This document shows, one piece after another, positions 61,921-64,000 of a stretch of 64,000 nucleotides of DNA (position 1 is its first letter; every line of letters begins with the position of its first letter). The DNA comes from Lutibacter sp. B2 (GTDB lineage Bacteria; Bacillota; Clostridia; Peptostreptococcales; Thermotaleaceae). The DNA lies in the NCBI GenBank assembly GCA_015686845.1, contig JADPRS010000011.1, positions 31,243-95,242 on the forward strand, given 5' to 3'. The notes below the pieces were generated by a model. The model was given only the letters and a program-made list of their open reading frames with translations. It did no database searches and was not told the origin of the DNA. The position numbers and the translations under genes were made by a program.

Positions 61921-63957
61921 ATGAAAGAGAGACTAAAATTAGGTAATATATCGGTGAAATTTAAAATTACAGGAGTCGCATTATTGATTTTGTTAATATC
62001 AATCTCTTCCATAACGGCTGTATCTATACATACAGTTAAAAAAGAGATGGAAAATCAATTAACAGAAGATGGGGTTGCTTTGGTTAAGGAGATTGCTTCA
62101 GAAATTGAATATAGTCAATTATTTGAAAATACCACAAATGATTTTTTAGAGGATCAAATAAAGATTGTTGCATATTTAGTTGGACAAAAAGAAAATATTT
62201 CAAATGATATGTTAAAAAAAATTGCAGAGAAAACAAATACTGCAGAAATTAATGTTGCAGATTCAAGTAGAAAGATTTTATATTCAAATAAGGATGAAAA
62301 TATTGGATATGAATATCCTACGGAACATGCATTGGATTCTTTGTTTAAAACAAAAAAAGGTCAAATAATAGAAAAAATTAGAAAGAGTACGGTTGATGAT
62401 GCTCAGTATAAATTTGGAGCAATGGCTTTAGAAAACGGTAGAATTATACAAATTGGTATTTCAGCAGACAAAATTAAAAATACACAGAATTTATTAGGAA
62501 AACAAAAAGTAGTTGAAAAATTGGTGAAAGAAAATAATATTGTATATGCCCTTGTGATAGGAAAAGATTTAAAAGTAATAGCGCATAGCAATACAGAAAG
62601 AATAGGTATAAAATTAGATGATGAAGGTAGTAAAACAGCAGCTTTACATGGAAAAAAATATGCAAGTAAGTATGCGTATGGAGATGAAAAAATTCCAGTT
62701 TATGATGTATTGATTCCCCTACAGTATGAAGGAAATCATATTGGAGCGGTTAATGTAGGTCTTTCTTTAGAGAATCTTGAAACTGCAATTCATTCTATCC
62801 TAATAAAATCTATAGGAATAGCTATTATATCATTTATATTAGGTGCTATTTTATTAGTATTTATAATTAGAAAAATAATAGCTGTATTAAATGACTTATC
62901 TAAACTTGCGGAGAAGACTTCAAAAGGAAATTTGAATGAAAAGGTGAATGTAAAATCTAACGATGAAATAGGTTTATTAGGTCATAGCTTTAATTATATG
63001 ATAGATAATTTACGAGATATGGTAGAAAAAATAAATACTATTTCTACATCTGTTTTTTTAGATACAAAAGAACTTTTAGCTTCATCTCAACAGGTATCGG
63101 AGGTTTCAAACCAAATATCCCAAGCAATTCAAGATGTAGCACAGGGCGCTGAAAAACAAGTTGCGTCAACAAGTGAAGCTACTGAGAATGTAAAAGAAGT
63201 AGTACTACATATGGAAGATGTAAGTTCAGAAATAGTTAAGGTTGTAGAAAACGCAGATAAAACCAATAAAATAGTATTAAATGGTGAAGAAAAAATAGAT
63301 GCAATGGCAATACAAATAGGAAAAATTAGGGATCGTGTTAATGAATCTTCCTATGTAATGTTTGAATTAGAGTCAACATCAAGTGAAATAGGAAATATTG
63401 TTGAGATTATAAATGGAATAGCAACACAGACGAATTTACTGGCATTAAATGCGTCTATAGAAGCAGCAAGAGCAGGGGAACATGGAAGAGGATTTGCAGT
63501 AGTAGCAGATGAAATAAGAAAGTTAGCAGAAGAGTCAATAAAATCAGCTGATAACATTAAAAATCTAATAGATAAAACGCAAGATAATACAAAAAAAGCC
63601 TTACTTTCAATAGAGGAAGGTAATAAGGAAACAGAAAAAGGCAAAGACGTATTAAAAGAAGTATTAAATTCATTTGAGCATATCATCAAAGGATCTAATA
63701 TTACGAAAGATAGTCTTTATGATGTTAAGGCGAAAATAGCTATAGTTGATGAAAAAGTAGAAGTAATAAGTAGGAATATAGAAACAATTGAATATGTATC
63801 ACAGCAATCTTCTGCCAATGCAGAGGAAGTTGCAGCATCAACCGAAGAACAAACAGCTTCTATCGAAAGTATTGTAGAAACGATAGAAAATTTAGAGAGC
63901 ATGATGAAAGAACTAGAAGTATATATAAATAGATTTGAATATAAGAAGAGCCTGTAA
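61921..63957 (+). CDS. Methyl-accepting chemotaxis protein
   Basis: The 678-residue transmembrane receptor has TM1 (about 17-37) and an extracytoplasmic CACHE-like sensory domain (about 40-285). TM2 (about 291-317), a HAMP linker (about 318-370) and the cytoplasmic signalling hairpin follow. The tip motif is [32 protein letters not shown], with Glu/Gln-rich methylation helices on either side. It relays ligand binding to CheA. AGAGGTG precedes the ATG. The ligand is unknown. From 63958 to 64000 I see nothing. Confidence 0.95.
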   Translation: MKERLKLGNISVKFKITGVALLILLISISSITAVSIHTVKKEMENQLTEDGVALVKEIASEIEYSQLFENTTNDFLEDQIKIVAYLVGQKENISNDMLKKIAEKTNTAEINVADSSRKILYSNKDENIGYEYPTEHALDSLFKTKKGQIIEKIRKSTVDDAQYKFGAMALENGRIIQIGISADKIKNTQNLLGKQKVVEKLVKENNIVYALVIGKDLKVIAHSNTERIGIKLDDEGSKTAALHGKKYASKYAYGDEKIPVYDVLIPLQYEGNHIGAVNVGLSLENLETAIHSILIKSIGIAIISFILGAILLVFIIRKIIAVLNDLSKLAEKTSKGNLNEKVNVKSNDEIGLLGHSFNYMIDNLRDMVEKINTISTSVFLDTKELLASSQQVSEVSNQISQAIQDVAQGAEKQVASTSEATENVKEVVLHMEDVSSEIVKVVENADKTNKIVLNGEEKIDAMAIQIGKIRDRVNESSYVMFELESTSSEIGNIVEIINGIATQTNLLALNASIEAARAGEHGRGFAVVADEIRKLAEESIKSADNIKNLIDKTQDNTKKALLSIEEGNKETEKGKDVLKEVLNSFEHIIKGSNITKDSLYDVKAKIAIVDEKVEVISRNIETIEYVSQQSSANAEEVAASTEEQTASIESIVETIENLESMMKELEVYINRFEYKKSL

Positions 63958-64000
63958 ATATTTTTGTGTATCCTAAGATTTCTTCTTGAAAATAACATTT

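Noticed and set aside
1..64000. CRISPR arrays, tRNA or rRNA genes
   Set aside because: No regularly spaced direct repeats, cloverleaf-type sequences or rRNA-like high-GC segments were seen.

Overview
The window is AT-rich DNA from an anaerobic, endospore-forming member of the Clostridia (Bacillota). The evidence is the low GC content, strong AGGAGG-type ribosome binding sites with frequent TTG and GTG starts, a glmS ribozyme, the cdaA-cdaR-glmM cluster, a flavodiiron protein, a SPOCS (DUF3794) protein, a candidate CotE-like coat protein, an SLH surface protein and Spo0A-box-like sites. I cannot name a genus. No tRNA, rRNA or CRISPR array was seen.

Layout. (1) 0-6.2 kb is a conserved envelope block: c-di-AMP cyclase cdaA, its regulator cdaR, glmM, the glmS ribozyme and glmS. 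(2) 6.2-19.9 kb is an accessory, defence-like island. It holds an mntA-type antitoxin with a collapsed hepT, a COG3910-type ATPase, a small cryptic transcription unit built around nested inverted repeats, a three-gene McrBC-like operon (coiled-coil protein, AAA+ motor, DUF2357/PD-(D/E)XK nuclease), a dead IS630 transposase and a 1277-residue helicase-PLD fusion resembling type II Mokosh. (3) 20-25.8 kb is redox and housekeeping: ferredoxin, rhodanese lipoprotein, EamA permease, SfsA, 1-Cys-type peroxiredoxin and flavodiiron protein. (4) 25.9-42.3 kb is signalling and surface: a GAF/HD-GYP, metallo-beta-lactamase and TPR-adenylate cyclase operon; a large SLH protein; RNase J; a histidine kinase, REC-HDOD and REC operon; and a MATE exporter behind a terminator-bearing leader. 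(5) 42.7-48.2 kb carries a dipeptide epimerase, PucR, and LysR with two EamA permeases. (6) 48.3-57 kb carries a sigma-54 activator with a BCCT betaine transporter, a HAL-fold lyase and a small membrane protein, followed by a flavodoxin, a SPOCS protein and a flavinylated fumarate/urocanate-reductase-like flavoprotein. (7) 57.1-64 kb carries PadR with an unusual flavoprotein-SCP2-membrane fusion, a polysaccharide deacetylase, a Nudix hydrolase, a coat-like protein and a chemoreceptor.

The most interesting system is at 48.3-53.7 kb. The histidine-ammonia-lyase homologue reads GSVG-YLSPEAH where true lyases carry GSVG-ASG-DLAPLAH, so the residues that form the MIO electrophile are absent. Ergothionase, which eliminates trimethylamine from the histidine betaine ergothioneine, is a known MIO-less member of this fold. 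Here the gene follows a betaine-family transporter, behind a textbook sigma-54 promoter and CGCAAA-N5-TTTGCG dyads, next to its likely activator. I infer an inducible uptake-and-elimination pathway for a trimethylated amino-acid betaine. The defence-island modules and the cryptic unit at 8.16-8.45 kb are the next most unusual features.
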